64,000 nt of DNA from Lachnospiraceae bacterium (GCA_004556655.1 SFGF01000008.1:1-64000), one strand, 5' to 3'; counted from the first letter of the stretch, positions 36,530-46,450 are shown. Notes: generated by a model from the letters alone, not told the origin. Numbers and translations: made by a program.

Positions 36530-37876
36530 ATGTCAGAATATGAAAACTATCCATGGAACCAAAATGAGAATCAGCCGGTATATCAGCCGGACGGAGGAAA
36601 ACATCACGACAATTCGAATATGAAAAAACTGGCAAAAAAAATCGGTGCGATTGCATTGAGTGCCGTTTTGTTCGGAGGTATTGCAGGTGGTGTATTTACA
36701 GGTATAGCTTATGCGAGTGGTGCAACTGTGAATAAAACAGAAAATCAGTCGGTGAGTGCTTCGGCGGAAGGAACAGAGACAAAAGAAAAATCAACTACCC
36801 TGCAGACAGCAACATCGACAAATGATGGCACGGCTGACAGCCAGTCACTGGATGTGTCGGACATTGCTGAGGGTTCAATGCCATCTATTGTTGCTATTAC
36901 CAATAAATCTGTTCAGGAAGTGCAGTCTTATTTCAGTATGTTCGGGAGAAGTTCCGGTGTTCAGGAACAGGAAGTGGAAAGCCAGGGGTCAGGTATTATC
37001 ATCGGACAGAATGACGAAGAACTTCTGATTGTGACGAACAATCATGTTGTAGAAAATGCAGATACCCTGTCAGCATGTTTTATTGATGATCAGGCCTATG
37101 AAGCAGTTGTAAAGGGAACAGATTCAGACAATGATCTGGCTGTGATTGCTGTAAAACTTACTGATATTTCCGAAGACACCATGTCACAGATTAAAATAGC
37201 CCAGGTTGGTGATTCGGATTCTCTGAAAGTAGGTCAGCAGGTTGTGGCAATCGGTAATGCTCTTGGATGTGGTCAGTCTGTGACTACAGGTATCGTAAGC
37301 GCAGTTAACCGCCAGGTGGGAGATTCAGAATCAGAGAATGGCTTTATTCAGACGGATGCCGCTATCAATCCTGGCAACAGTGGTGGGGCATTGCTGAATA
37401 TGCAGGGTGAGTTGATCGGAATCAATTCCGCAAAACTGGCTTCCACTGAAGTTGAAGGTATGGGATATGCGATTCCGGTAAGTACGGCTTCTCCGATCAT
37501 TGAAGAACTTATGACTCGTACTACAAGAGCCAAAGTATCCGAAGATCAGGCATCTGCCATAGGTATTTCAGGTCAGACAGTGGACAGCAATACTTCCAAA
37601 ACATATGGAATACCGCAGGGAGTGTATGTGGCTGAAGTAAATGAAGGCAGTGCTGCTGAAAAAGCAGGAATCCAGGTGGGCAGTATTATTACAAAATTTG
37701 ATGGTACGAGTATAGAATCTATAGAAGATTTGAAAAATCAGCTTACTTATTATGCAGCGGGAGAAACCGTAGAGATGACTGTAAAAGTAGCGAATAATGG
37801 TGAATATGTGGAGAAGACAGTAGTTATTACGTTGGATAAAGCACAGAGTGAACAGCAGGAATCCATTATCAAGTAA
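36530..37876 (+). CDS. HtrA/DegP-like serine protease with PDZ domain
   Basis: The 448-residue protein starts at ATG 36530 (GGAGG 8 bases upstream). A cytoplasmic Asn/Pro/His-rich head (1-35) precedes one membrane helix (LSAVLFGGIAGGVFTGIAYA), a Ser/Thr linker, and the trypsin-like domain with the catalytic triad His (VTNNHVVEN), Asp (SDNDLAVIA) and Ser (NPGNSGGALLN). One C-terminal PDZ domain follows (GVYVAEVNEGSAAEKAGIQ). It is a surface quality-control protease, membrane-tethered and facing outward. Confidence 0.95.
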   Translation: MSEYENYPWNQNENQPVYQPDGGKHHDNSNMKKLAKKIGAIALSAVLFGGIAGGVFTGIAYASGATVNKTENQSVSASAEGTETKEKSTTLQTATSTNDGTADSQSLDVSDIAEGSMPSIVAITNKSVQEVQSYFSMFGRSSGVQEQEVESQGSGIIIGQNDEELLIVTNNHVVENADTLSACFIDDQAYEAVVKGTDSDNDLAVIAVKLTDISEDTMSQIKIAQVGDSDSLKVGQQVVAIGNALGCGQSVTTGIVSAVNRQVGDSESENGFIQTDAAINPGNSGGALLNMQGELIGINSAKLASTEVEGMGYAIPVSTASPIIEELMTRTTRAKVSEDQASAIGISGQTVDSNTSKTYGIPQGVYVAEVNEGSAAEKAGIQVGSIITKFDGTSIESIEDLKNQLTYYAAGETVEMTVKVANNGEYVEKTVVITLDKAQSEQQESIIK

Positions 37877-37892
37877 TCGCAAATTGTTGAGA

Positions 37893-37942
37893 GATTCCCT
37901 TTTGAGGAAATGATTACATTTCTTCAAAAGGGAATCTTTTTT
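37893..37942. terminator. Bidirectional terminator with long stem
   Basis: A 19-bp stem (37893-37911 with 37918-37936, one mismatch) is followed by TTTTTT. It overlaps the 3' end of the convergent downstream gene. Confidence 0.9.
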
Positions 37943-38402
37943 GTCTGAAATACCGTTTTATCATATCGTCCCACACTCTGTCCATACTTTTATCCAGAGT
38001 AAATGTGCGCAGAGAAGTACCGGTAGTACAAATCAGATGTTCCCCGTCAAACTGACAGTTCAGGTAAAGACCAAAAATATCATCAGGTGTGTAAGAAAGA
38101 CCGGACTGAGACAGCAGTTTTTCAACATTTTCACGGGACAGTTGGAAAACAATTTTAAAACGGAGAGGAGTCCGTTTTCCTTTGATGATAGAATAGCACT
38201 GGGGCTTTACTTCTTCCCAGAAACAGAACATCCGGTCCGGACGGCTGTCATTATCATAGAATTCTTTTTGCAGCTGGCCATCCAGTGTGTATGTGAGAAA
38301 TGTAGTAAAAGAAGCTTCCACAAAATAAAAATGGTTAAATACGTCACCGATAAACAAGTTACTTGTAAAATCTTTTAAATCAAGAATACGAAGTGCAAGC
38401 AT
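37914..38402 (-). CDS. DUF5721-like conserved protein
   Basis: The 162-residue protein starts at ATG 38402 (MLALRILDLKDF), five bases after GGAGG on the minus strand; an ATG at 38414 overlaps that site. I recognise the pattern of a short Lachnospiraceae family annotated DUF5721: an N-terminal beta-rich half with LDLKDFTSNLF and a C-terminal KSMDRVWDDMIKRYFRQ helix. No membrane segment, signal or catalytic motif is visible. Function is unknown. Confidence 0.7.
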   Translation of the reverse strand: MLALRILDLKDFTSNLFIGDVFNHFYFVEASFTTFLTYTLDGQLQKEFYDNDSRPDRMFCFWEEVKPQCYSIIKGKRTPLRFKIVFQLSRENVEKLLSQSGLSYTPDDIFGLYLNCQFDGEHLICTTGTSLRTFTLDKSMDRVWDDMIKRYFRQKRFPFEEM

Positions 38403-38621
38403 AAAAACCTCCATAAAAAATAAAATTGTCTTTTGCCCCTGGCATCATTATTATAATATAAAATATATGAAAAGAACATATAAAACCTCTTTTCAAGAAT
38501 AGAAAACTATGATATATTGTAATATAGTATTCGATACTACGTTTGGTGGGAGTAAATACGGGAAAATGTAAAATCCACTTCCACTTCTATGATAATAAAG
38601 ATGGCGTATGGAGGCAAGTAT

Positions 38622-39461
38622 ATGAGTTTTAAGATTATTCTGGATAGCTGTGGTGAGATGACACCGGAAATGAAAAAAGATGAAAGATTTGAATCTGCAG
38701 CTCTTACATTGACCGTTGGCGAGGTGGATATTGTAGATGATGAAACATTTGATCAGGCAGATTTCCTGAAGAAAGTTGCTGCCTGCCCTGAGTGTCCCAA
38801 GTCAGCCTGTCCGTCTCCGGAAAGATACAGAGAAAGTTTTATGGCTGATGCGGATCATCTGTATGCAGTAACTCTTTCGGCAGAGTTAAGCGGCTCATAC
38901 AACAGTGCAGTATTGGGAAAAAATCTGGCATTGGAAAGCCATCCGGATAAGAAAATTTATGTATTTAATTCCAGAAGCGCATCGATAGGAGAAACATTGA
39001 TCGCTATGAAGATTCAGGAATGCGAAGAATCCGGTATGGAATTTGAGAAGATTATTGATACCGTGGAGGCATATATAGAGAGCCAGCATACATTTTTTGT
39101 GCTGGAAAATCTGGAAACTCTGAGGAAGAATGGGCGACTGAGTAAGGTAAAGGCTTTTGTGGCATCTGCTCTCAAAATCAAACCGGTCATGGGTTCAACA
39201 CCGGAAGGAGCAATTTGCCAGCTTGATCAGGCGAGAGGGATCAATAAAGCTCTGGTGAAAATGGTGGATTATATTGTGGAAAAAGCAGCCGGGAGCAAAG
39301 AGAAAGTCCTTGCTATTTCTCATTGCAATTGTCAGGAAAGAGCGGAGATGGTAAAAGAAGCGATTCTTGAGCGTATTCAGGTAAAAGATGTAATTTTGCT
39401 GGATACGGCGGGTGTAAGTTCCATGTATGCGAATGACGGAGGAGTAATCGTAGTTCTTTAA
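38622..39461 (+). CDS. DegV family fatty-acid-binding protein
   Basis: The 279-residue protein starts at ATG 38622 behind GGAGG; an ATG at 38589 precedes the site. The DegV pattern is complete: IILDSCGEMTPEM at the start, CPKSACPSPERY, VTLSAELSGSYNSAV, FNSRSASIGETLIAM and ENLETLRKNGRLSKVKAF. DegV/FakB proteins bind a fatty acid for phosphorylation by FakA. It is monocistronic. An inverted TAGTAT/ATACTA pair lies in its leader near 38527. Confidence 0.93.
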   Translation: MSFKIILDSCGEMTPEMKKDERFESAALTLTVGEVDIVDDETFDQADFLKKVAACPECPKSACPSPERYRESFMADADHLYAVTLSAELSGSYNSAVLGKNLALESHPDKKIYVFNSRSASIGETLIAMKIQECEESGMEFEKIIDTVEAYIESQHTFFVLENLETLRKNGRLSKVKAFVASALKIKPVMGSTPEGAICQLDQARGINKALVKMVDYIVEKAAGSKEKVLAISHCNCQERAEMVKEAILERIQVKDVILLDTAGVSSMYANDGGVIVVL

Positions 39462-39621
39462 GATTTTCCGGAACAATAGAAAAACATAAGGGGCTGATCG
39501 TATCAATCATACGGTGAGTCCCTGATTTGGTTATAGAGGATTTTATCGCATTTATGGTTTCCTTTTATTTAAAGATATGATATAATGAGCACAAAGCGTA
39601 AATAGACAAAGGAGTGTAGAC

Positions 39622-39858
39622 ATGAGTCAGGCTAAAGTTGACCAATATAAAAAAGATAAGGCAAACCGCCAGAAAATTATTAAAAAACAAAAAAGAATGC
39701 ATCGCCTGGAGATGGCTGCTATTACATTAGTTTGTGTTCTCTTCGTTGGCTGGATTGGCTTTTCAGTATATGATAAAGTAAGCAGTAATCAGGAAAAAGA
39801 GACCGTTGTTTTTGATGCCGGAGCGATTCAGGATTATCTGAGCGGCTTAAGTGAATAA
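39622..39858 (+). CDS. Small single-pass membrane protein, unknown function
   Basis: The 78-residue protein has a strongly basic N-terminal 28 residues (Lys/Arg-rich), one membrane helix (MAAITLVCVLFVGWIGFSVY) and a short acidic exterior tail. ATG 39622 follows AAAGGAG. A TATAAT at 39581-39586 is a probable -10. It lies 56 bases before pyrH. I do not recognise the family; the composition suggests an inward-facing nucleic-acid- or lipid-contacting tail. Confidence 0.75.
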   Translation: MSQAKVDQYKKDKANRQKIIKKQKRMHRLEMAAITLVCVLFVGWIGFSVYDKVSSNQEKETVVFDAGAIQDYLSGLSE

Positions 39859-39914
39859 TTGTGGTCTGTGAATGATCGGATATTCTTAAACATTTATAAT
39901 AAGGAGCGGCTAAT

Positions 39915-40613
39915 ATGAAGCGAGTATTACTGAAATTAAGCGGTGAAGCCCTGGCAGGAGAAAAAAAGACCGGATTTGATGAGGCAACTGTCACAGAGGT
40001 TGCAAAACAGGTAAAAGTTCTTGTTGATGAGGGTGTGGAAGTCGGTGTCGTGATTGGCGGCGGCAACTTCTGGAGAGGAAGAAGCAGTGAGACGATTGAC
40101 AGAACAAAAGCAGACCAGATCGGGATGCTTGCCACTGTTATGAATTGTATTTATGTTTCTGAGATTTTCCGGTTTGTGGGAATGAAGACAGAGATTCTGA
40201 CTCCGTTTGTATGCGGAGCATTTACAAAACTGTTTTCCAAAGATGAAGCCAATGAGTGCTTTGCTCAGGGAAAGGTTGTTTTCTTTGCGGGAGGAACAGG
40301 ACATCCGTATTTCTCAACAGACACAACTACCGTTCTGCGTGCTATCGAGATAGAGGCAGAGACGATTTTATTGGCGAAAGCGGTGGATGGTGTCTATGAC
40401 AGTGATCCAAAGACCAATCCGCAGGCGAAAAAGTATGACAGTGTTCATATACAGGAAGTAATCGATAAGAAACTGGCAGTAGTGGATCTGACGGCATCTA
40501 TCCTGTGTATGGAAAATAAAATGCCGATGCTGGTATTTGGGCTGAATACAGAGAATAGTATCGTAAAAGCTGCACGTGGTGAAATCACAGGGACCCGTGT
40601 TGTCGTTGATTGA
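39915..40613 (+). CDS. pyrH: UMP kinase
   Basis: It phosphorylates UMP to UDP. The 232-residue amino-acid-kinase-fold protein has LLKLSGEALAGE at the N-terminus, VVIGGGNFWRG, FFAGGTGHPYFSTDTT and VDGVYDSDPKTNP, all PyrH landmarks. AAGGAG precedes ATG 39915. It starts the conserved pyrH-frr-uppS-cdsA-dxr-rseP block; the usual upstream partners rpsB-tsf are not present here. Confidence 0.97.
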   Translation: MKRVLLKLSGEALAGEKKTGFDEATVTEVAKQVKVLVDEGVEVGVVIGGGNFWRGRSSETIDRTKADQIGMLATVMNCIYVSEIFRFVGMKTEILTPFVCGAFTKLFSKDEANECFAQGKVVFFAGGTGHPYFSTDTTTVLRAIEIEAETILLAKAVDGVYDSDPKTNPQAKKYDSVHIQEVIDKKLAVVDLTASILCMENKMPMLVFGLNTENSIVKAARGEITGTRVVVD

Positions 40614-40708
40614 TCATAAGAAATATAGTAAATCTGTTATGGAAAAATGATTGGCGCTGCAAATGTGCAGATGTCCGGTAAATATAAAAATCAGGAGGAA
40701 TAGAATAT

Positions 40709-41260
40709 ATGGATGAGAGAATCGCAAAGTACGAGGAGAAGATGGAAAAGACACTGGCAAATCTGGACAGTGAGTTTGGTACGATCCGTGCAGGAAGAGC
40801 CAATCCTCATGTACTGGACCGTATTATGGTAGATTATTATGGATGTCCGACACCGATTCAGCAGGTGGCAAATATCTCCGTTCCGGAAGCAAGGATGATT
40901 CTGATTCAGCCATGGGAGAGTTCTCTTTTGAAAGCAATTTCGAAAGCAATCAACATGTCTGATCTTGGAATCAATCCAACAAACGATGGTAAAGTAATCC
41001 GTCTGGTATTCCCGGAACTTACAGAGGAACGAAGAAAAGATCTGGTAAAAGATGTTAAGAAAAAAGGAGAAGCAGCCAAAGTGGCAATCCGTAATATCCG
41101 TCGGGATGCCAATGATATGCTCAAAAAGCTTGGAAAGACAGATGTTTCTGAGGATGAGATCGATGAACTGGAAGAAAAAGTACAGAAAATGACAGATAAG
41201 TTCATCAAAAAAGTTGATGCTGCTGTTGAAGTGAAATCAAAAGAAATTTTGACCGTATAA
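40709..41260 (+). CDS. frr: Ribosome recycling factor
   Basis: It splits post-termination ribosomes with EF-G. The 183-residue protein has the RRF three-helix bundle pattern, including GTIRAGRANPHVLDRIMVDYYG, TPIQQVANISVPEARM and LVKDVKKKGEAAKVAIRNIR. AGGAGG precedes ATG 40709. It follows pyrH by 95 bases and ends before an intrinsic terminator. Confidence 0.97.
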   Translation: MDERIAKYEEKMEKTLANLDSEFGTIRAGRANPHVLDRIMVDYYGCPTPIQQVANISVPEARMILIQPWESSLLKAISKAINMSDLGINPTNDGKVIRLVFPELTEERRKDLVKDVKKKGEAAKVAIRNIRRDANDMLKKLGKTDVSEDEIDELEEKVQKMTDKFIKKVDAAVEVKSKEILTV

Positions 41261-41285
41261 TATTATAAATCTGAATGTCATGAGG

Positions 41286-41333
41286 GAGGCATCACACATA
41301 TGGATATAGCTCCATTGTATGATGCCTCTTTTT
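41286..41333 (+). terminator. Intrinsic terminator between frr and uppS
   Basis: GAGGCATCA (41286-41294) pairs with TGATGCCTC (41320-41328), followed by TTTTT. It splits the block into two possible transcription units; read-through or a promoter in the loop would feed uppS. Confidence 0.8.
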
Positions 41334-41344
41334 AAGGAGGAACT

Positions 41345-42049
41345 ATGAGAGTACCGAATCATATAGCCATCATTCTGGATGGAAACGGAAGATGGGCAAA
41401 GAGTAAGGGAATGCCCAGAAATTATGGTCACGTGAAGGGCTGCGAAAATCTGGAATACATTTGTGAAGTCGCAAAAGAATTGGGAGTAAAATATCTGACG
41501 GTGTATGCATTTTCTACGGAGAACTGGAAACGGTCCAGAGAAGAAGTGGAAGGGTTGATGAATCTGTTTCGGAATTATCTGAAGAAATGTATAAAAATTT
41601 CTAAGAAAAATAATATGAGAGTCCGGGTGATCGGTGACCCCTCTGCTTTTGATGAGGATATCCAGAACAGGATCCGGGAATTAGAAGAATTTTCAAAGGA
41701 TTTTGATGAATTACATTTTCAGATTGCATTAAACTATGGCAGCAGGGATGAAATCACCCGCGCTGTGAACCGGATGTTGGAAGATCAAAGGCAAGGTGTT
41801 CTTACAGGACCTGTGACGGAAAGTATGATTTCCGATTATCTTGATACGGCAGGGATTCCGGATCCGGATCTTATGATACGTACCAGCGGAGAACTGAGAC
41901 TTTCCAACTATCTTCTCTGGCAGCTGGCTTATACAGAGTTTTATTTTACAGATGTTCCATGGCCGGATTTTAAGAAAGATGAATTGGTAAAAGCTATAGA
42001 AAAATATAATGAAAGAGATCGAAGATACGGTGGAGTAAAGGAGGCATAG
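41345..42049 (+). CDS. uppS: Isoprenyl (undecaprenyl) diphosphate synthase
   Basis: This cis-prenyltransferase makes undecaprenyl diphosphate, the cell-wall lipid carrier. The 234-residue protein has the substrate motif IILDGNGRWAKSKGMPRNYGH, YLTVYAFSTENWKRS, and the C-terminal RTSGELRLSNYLLWQLAYTE. AAGGAGG precedes ATG 41345. It stands 3 bases before cdsA. Confidence 0.96.
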   Translation: MRVPNHIAIILDGNGRWAKSKGMPRNYGHVKGCENLEYICEVAKELGVKYLTVYAFSTENWKRSREEVEGLMNLFRNYLKKCIKISKKNNMRVRVIGDPSAFDEDIQNRIRELEEFSKDFDELHFQIALNYGSRDEITRAVNRMLEDQRQGVLTGPVTESMISDYLDTAGIPDPDLMIRTSGELRLSNYLLWQLAYTEFYFTDVPWPDFKKDELVKAIEKYNERDRRYGGVKEA

Positions 42050-42052
42050 GAA

Positions 42053-42862
42053 ATGTTTAAGACGAGACTTTTGAGTGGAATCGTACTGGTGATTATTGCT
42101 CTGGCAACGATTATCTGCGGCGGACCGGTACTGTTTATCACTCTGCTCTGTGTATCCCTGATCGGTATGCAGGAGTTGTATAAAGCTGTTGGTGTGAGAA
42201 AAGACGGGTTTAATTTGCTGGAGATCATCAGTTATATCAGTGTGATTTTGTATTATTTGTCGGTGTGGCTGCTGCCGACACAGTATCATCTGCCGGCTGT
42301 GATTCTTGGGATACTTTTGGTAATGTCAGTGTATGTATTTACATATCCCAAATATCAGACAGGACAGATCGTTTCGGCATTTTTTGGGATTGTCTATGTG
42401 GGTGTGATGTTATCTTATGTGCTTCAGACCAGGATGCTTGAGGGAGGCGCTTTTCTGGTATGGCTGATCTTTCTGTGCTCCTGGGGATGTGATACCTGTG
42501 CATACTGTGTAGGGGTTCTGATCGGAAAACATAAGATGGCACCGGTACTCAGTCCGAAAAAATCTATCGAAGGTGCTGTTGGTGGTGTAGTGGGAGCTGC
42601 CCTTCTTGGTGCCTTGTATGCATGGGCAATCTCCGGATATAATGCAAATTCTGCCCATACGCCGTTGATTTACGCAATTATCTGTGCGGTAGGTGCTCTG
42701 GTATCCATGATTGGGGATCTGGCAGCATCCGCCATCAAGAGACAGCAGAATATTAAAGATTATGGAACTTTAATTCCCGGTCACGGAGGAATTCTGGATC
42801 GATTTGACAGCGTGATTTTCACAGCGCCGATAATTTATTTTCTGGCAATTACATTGATTTAA
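42053..42862 (+). CDS. cdsA: Phosphatidate cytidylyltransferase
   Basis: It makes CDP-diacylglycerol for phospholipid synthesis. The 269-residue polytopic membrane protein has about seven to eight helices and the family signature KDYGTLIPGHGGILDRFDS, with SPKKSIEGAVGG upstream of it. It lies 3 bases after uppS and 17 before dxr. Confidence 0.95.
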   Translation: MFKTRLLSGIVLVIIALATIICGGPVLFITLLCVSLIGMQELYKAVGVRKDGFNLLEIISYISVILYYLSVWLLPTQYHLPAVILGILLVMSVYVFTYPKYQTGQIVSAFFGIVYVGVMLSYVLQTRMLEGGAFLVWLIFLCSWGCDTCAYCVGVLIGKHKMAPVLSPKKSIEGAVGGVVGAALLGALYAWAISGYNANSAHTPLIYAIICAVGALVSMIGDLAASAIKRQQNIKDYGTLIPGHGGILDRFDSVIFTAPIIYFLAITLI

Positions 42863-42879
42863 ATATAAAGGGGAAAACT

Positions 42880-44031
42880 ATGGGAAAAACCATTGCAATT
42901 TTAGGTTCTACAGGTTCTATTGGCACACAGACACTGGAAGTGGTAAGGGAAAATGGTGATATTCAAGTGGCGGCACTGAGCGCCGGAGCTAATATCACAC
43001 TTCTGGAAAAACAGATTCGGGAGTTTCATCCCCGTCTTGTGGCAGTCTGGGATAAGGAAAAAGCGACGGAATTGAAAACGAAAGTGGCAGATCTGAATGT
43101 GGAAGTGGTCAGCGGCATGGATGGACTTCTGGAACTGGCGGTTCTCCCTGAGGCGGATATTCTGGTAACGGCCATAGTGGGAATGATCGGTATCCGTCCT
43201 ACTATTGCAGCTATCAAGGCAGGAAAGGATATAGCACTGGCCAACAAAGAAACCCTCGTGACAGCCGGACATCTGATTATGCCGCTTGCCAGAGGAAATG
43301 GAGTAAAAATACTTCCGGTGGACAGTGAACACAGTGCTATTTTTCAGGCAATACAGGGATCTCAACAGAAAGAGATACACAAATTGTTGATCACTGCTTC
43401 CGGGGGACCTTTCCGTGGTAAAAAGCGGGAAGAACTGGAACATGTGCAGGTGGAGGATGCACTGAAGCATCCGAACTGGGCTATGGGGAGAAAAATTACC
43501 ATAGATTCAGCCACACTGGTCAATAAGGGGCTGGAAGTCATGGAAGCCAGATGGCTGTTTGACGTGGAACTGGATCAGATCCAGGTTGTGGTACAGCCAA
43601 AAAGTATCATTCACTCTATGGTAGAATTTGTGGATGGGGCTGTGCTGGCGCAGCTTGGTACACCGGACATGAAACTTCCGATTCAGTACGCGCTTTATTA
43701 TCCGGAAAGAAGATATCTTCCGGGAGATCGTTTGGATTTTTCAGTGTTGAAAGAAATTACCTTCGATAATCCGGATATGGAAACCTTCCGTGGACTGCCT
43801 CTCGCTATCCAGGCATCCCGTCTTGGCGGCAGTATGCCTACCGTGTTTAATGCGGCAAATGAGAGAGCGGTGGCAAAATTTTTGAATAAAGAAATCGGAT
43901 TTCTGGATATTTACAGGATTATTGAAGAAGCTATGCAGCGTCATGAAATAATTGAAAATCCTGAACTGGAGCAGATCCTTGAGACAGAAGAGAAGACATA
44001 TGAGTGGATTGAAAGCAGGTGGAAAGATTGA
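42880..44031 (+). CDS. dxr: 1-deoxy-D-xylulose-5-phosphate reductoisomerase
   Basis: This is the second enzyme of the MEP isoprenoid pathway, feeding UppS. The 383-residue protein has the NADPH motif GSTGSIGTQTLEV, the metal/substrate motif LPVDSEHSAIFQ, ASGGPFRG, KHPNWAMGRKITIDSATLVNKGLE and the C-terminal NAANERAVAKF. All are intact. Its stop overlaps the rseP start by 4 bases. Confidence 0.97.
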   Translation: MGKTIAILGSTGSIGTQTLEVVRENGDIQVAALSAGANITLLEKQIREFHPRLVAVWDKEKATELKTKVADLNVEVVSGMDGLLELAVLPEADILVTAIVGMIGIRPTIAAIKAGKDIALANKETLVTAGHLIMPLARGNGVKILPVDSEHSAIFQAIQGSQQKEIHKLLITASGGPFRGKKREELEHVQVEDALKHPNWAMGRKITIDSATLVNKGLEVMEARWLFDVELDQIQVVVQPKSIIHSMVEFVDGAVLAQLGTPDMKLPIQYALYYPERRYLPGDRLDFSVLKEITFDNPDMETFRGLPLAIQASRLGGSMPTVFNAANERAVAKFLNKEIGFLDIYRIIEEAMQRHEIIENPELEQILETEEKTYEWIESRWKD

Positions 44032-45314
44032 GTATTATAATAGCAGCTCTGATTTTGGGGATCGTAATTATTATTCACGAGCTGGGACATTTTCTTCTGG
44101 CAAAACTGAATGGTATTGCAGTAGAAGAATTTTCTGTGGGTATGGGTCCAAGATTGTTATCCACAGAGAAAGGTGGCACAAGGTATTCACTGAAAGCGAT
44201 TCCTTTTGGCGGTTCCTGTATGATGCGGGGTGAGGACGAAGATGATGATACAGAAGGAAGTTTCAACAGTAAGTCTGTTCTGCGCAGGATGTCTGTCATT
44301 GCGGCGGGACCGATCTTTAACTTTATTCTGGCATTTTTTGGAGCCATGATCATTATCAGTGTCGTGGGATATGATCCACCGGAGATTCTGGAAGTAGTGG
44401 AAGGTTCTCCGGAAGCGGAATCCGGTCTTCAGGCAGGAGATGTGATTACGGAGTTTGATGGAAAATCCATTCACCTTGCCAGGGAATTATACACATATCT
44501 GAATCTGGAAGGACTGCAGGATAAAGACATTACGGTTTCATTTTTACGTGACGGGGAAGAGCATACCATTCAGTATCATCCGAAGACACAGGAAAGATAC
44601 ATGCTTGGTTTCAGTTACAATCCGACAGAGGAACAGCCTCAGATTTTATCATTGGTACAGGGCGGCGTACTGCAGAAAGCCGATCTGCAAGAAGGCGATT
44701 ACATTTATGCGATTGATGGCAATGTACTGAAAACCGGAGCAGAACTGAATGAATACTTTACAGAGCATCCACTGGATGATCAGACATTGACGCTTACGTA
44801 TCTCAGAGATGGCTTGGAATATGATGTAGAGGTAACACCGGAATCTGTTAACTATGTGGAACAGGGATTCAGTTATAATTTGGGACGTGTGAAAACAACT
44901 CCTCTGGGAGTAATCAAATATAGTGCCTTGGAAGTAAAATACTGGATTGGAACAACAATTGAAGGATTCAAAATGCTCTTTACCGGGAAAATCGGAATGG
45001 AGAGTATGTCGGGACCTGTAGGTGTAGTAAATGTAATCGGTGATGCTTATGAAGAGAGTAAGAGTGAAGGAACACTGATCACATGGCTTACGATGATCAA
45101 TATGATGATATTAATCTCTGCCAATCTTGGCGTTGTAAATCTGTTTCCGCTGCCGGCACTGGACGGAGGACGTCTGGTATTTCTGATCATTGAAGGTCTC
45201 CGCGGCAAACCAGTCAATCGGGAAGCGGAAGGTATGGTACATTTTGCCGGACTTCTTCTTTTAATGGCTTTGCTGATATTTGTTACCTTCAGTGATGTGC
45301 GCGGATTGTTCTGA
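44028..45314 (+). CDS. rseP: Site-2 intramembrane zinc metalloprotease
   Basis: The M50 family protein is about 428 residues. The zinc motif HELGHF lies in the first helix and the second motif PLPALDGGR near the C-terminus, with two PDZ-like segments between (VVEGSPEAESGLQAGDVI and LVQGGVLQKADLQEGDYI). The best start is TTG 44028, after AGGTGG; GTG 44019 is in frame but overlaps that site. It cleaves membrane-bound anti-sigma factors or signal peptides. In many relatives ispG and polC follow; here they do not. Confidence 0.93.
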   Translation: MSIIIAALILGIVIIIHELGHFLLAKLNGIAVEEFSVGMGPRLLSTEKGGTRYSLKAIPFGGSCMMRGEDEDDDTEGSFNSKSVLRRMSVIAAGPIFNFILAFFGAMIIISVVGYDPPEILEVVEGSPEAESGLQAGDVITEFDGKSIHLARELYTYLNLEGLQDKDITVSFLRDGEEHTIQYHPKTQERYMLGFSYNPTEEQPQILSLVQGGVLQKADLQEGDYIYAIDGNVLKTGAELNEYFTEHPLDDQTLTLTYLRDGLEYDVEVTPESVNYVEQGFSYNLGRVKTTPLGVIKYSALEVKYWIGTTIEGFKMLFTGKIGMESMSGPVGVVNVIGDAYEESKSEGTLITWLTMINMMILISANLGVVNLFPLPALDGGRLVFLIIEGLRGKPVNREAEGMVHFAGLLLLMALLIFVTFSDVRGLF

Positions 45315-45437
45315 ACATGATGGATTGACAGTGGTGTGGGTATATAGAAAAAAAGCGTGTGAAATGATCCATTTTACGAGGAAAAAGAATATATTTTTTT
45401 AGATTATATATGTAATATTTATCTATAGAAAGTAAAA

Positions 45438-45483
45438 CTCTCGCCAGACCCATTATTTTTGATTTTGAGGTGACTGGCGTGAG
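45438..45483. repeat. Dyad upstream of the EamA gene
   Basis: CTCTCGCCAG (45438-45447) pairs with CTGGCGTGAG (45474-45483), one mismatch, around 26 bases, in the 233-base gap after rseP. There is a weak T stretch after it. It could terminate rseP or be a leader element of the transporter gene; no known riboswitch is recognised. Confidence 0.45.
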
Positions 45484-45547
45484 AATTATTTTGTATAGAC
45501 CCAAGAGGAAAGGCTAATTAAGTTTTATAAATGGAAGGATGTATTGG

Positions 45548-46450
45548 ATGAGAATCATGAACGGTAAATTGAAATATAATCTGATGTTGATATTGGCGGC
45601 ATTGATATGGGGCAGTGCTTTTGTAGCTCAGAGTGTGGGAATGGATTATATCGGTCCTTATACGTTTAATTCTGTTCGAAGCTTTTTGGGAAGCATTATT
45701 TTGCTGCCGGTAATCCATTTTATGGATAAAGGGAAAAGTGCAGAAGAGAGAAAGAAAGAGGACAGGAAGGTTCTGGTAAAAGGTGGGATTTTCTGTGGAA
45801 TTATACTGACATTTTCTACTTTGCTGCAGCAAATTGGGCTTGTATATACAAGTGCCGGTAAAGCTGGTTTTATTACTGCTCTATATATTCTGATTGTTCC
45901 GATTCTGGGACTTTTTATTGGAAAAAAAGTAGGTACAAAAACCTGGATCGGAGTTGCGCTGGCAGTGGTAGGAATGTATCTGCTGTGTATTACTTCCGGT
46001 TTTTCTATCGCATTTGGGGATCTGATGGTATTATTATGTGCGTTTGTATTTTCTTTACATATACTGGCGGTAGACTATTTTTCACCGAAAGTGGACGGAG
46101 TGAAATTATCCTGTATACAATTTTTTCTCTGTGGAATTCTGAGTGCAGTTCCAATGATGATTTTTGAACAGCCACAGATGGGACAGATACTGGATGCATG
46201 GCTGCCGATTGCCTACGCGGGAATTTTATCAAGTGGTGTAGCATATACGCTTCAGATCATATCACAGAAACATTTGAATCCGACAGTGGCTTCTCTTCTT
46301 ATGAGCCTGGAGTCTGTATTTGCAGTTCTCACCGGATGGTTGATTTTGCATGAAAAACTGACACTAAGAGAATTCCTTGGATGCGTTCTTGTTTTTGTGG
46401 CAATCATTCTGGCACAGTTGCCGGAAAAAAAGCAGCAGGCGGCAGGATAA
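45548..46450 (+). CDS. EamA/DMT-family transporter
   Basis: The 300-residue protein has ten hydrophobic segments in two EamA repeats (LAALIWGSAFVAQSVGMDYIG; later SGVAYTLQIISQKHLNPTVAS and LESVFAVLTGWLIL). Members export metabolites or amino acids. ATG 45548 is chosen because GGAAGG ends 9 bases upstream; ATG 45539 abuts it. The substrate is unknown and no regulator is adjacent. Confidence 0.88.
   Translation: MRIMNGKLKYNLMLILAALIWGSAFVAQSVGMDYIGPYTFNSVRSFLGSIILLPVIHFMDKGKSAEERKKEDRKVLVKGGIFCGIILTFSTLLQQIGLVYTSAGKAGFITALYILIVPILGLFIGKKVGTKTWIGVALAVVGMYLLCITSGFSIAFGDLMVLLCAFVFSLHILAVDYFSPKVDGVKLSCIQFFLCGILSAVPMMIFEQPQMGQILDAWLPIAYAGILSSGVAYTLQIISQKHLNPTVASLLMSLESVFAVLTGWLILHEKLTLREFLGCVLVFVAIILAQLPEKKQQAAG

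Noticed and set aside
45315..45547. Riboswitch controlling the EamA transporter
   Set aside because: Only one imperfect dyad is present and no conserved aptamer sequence is recognised.
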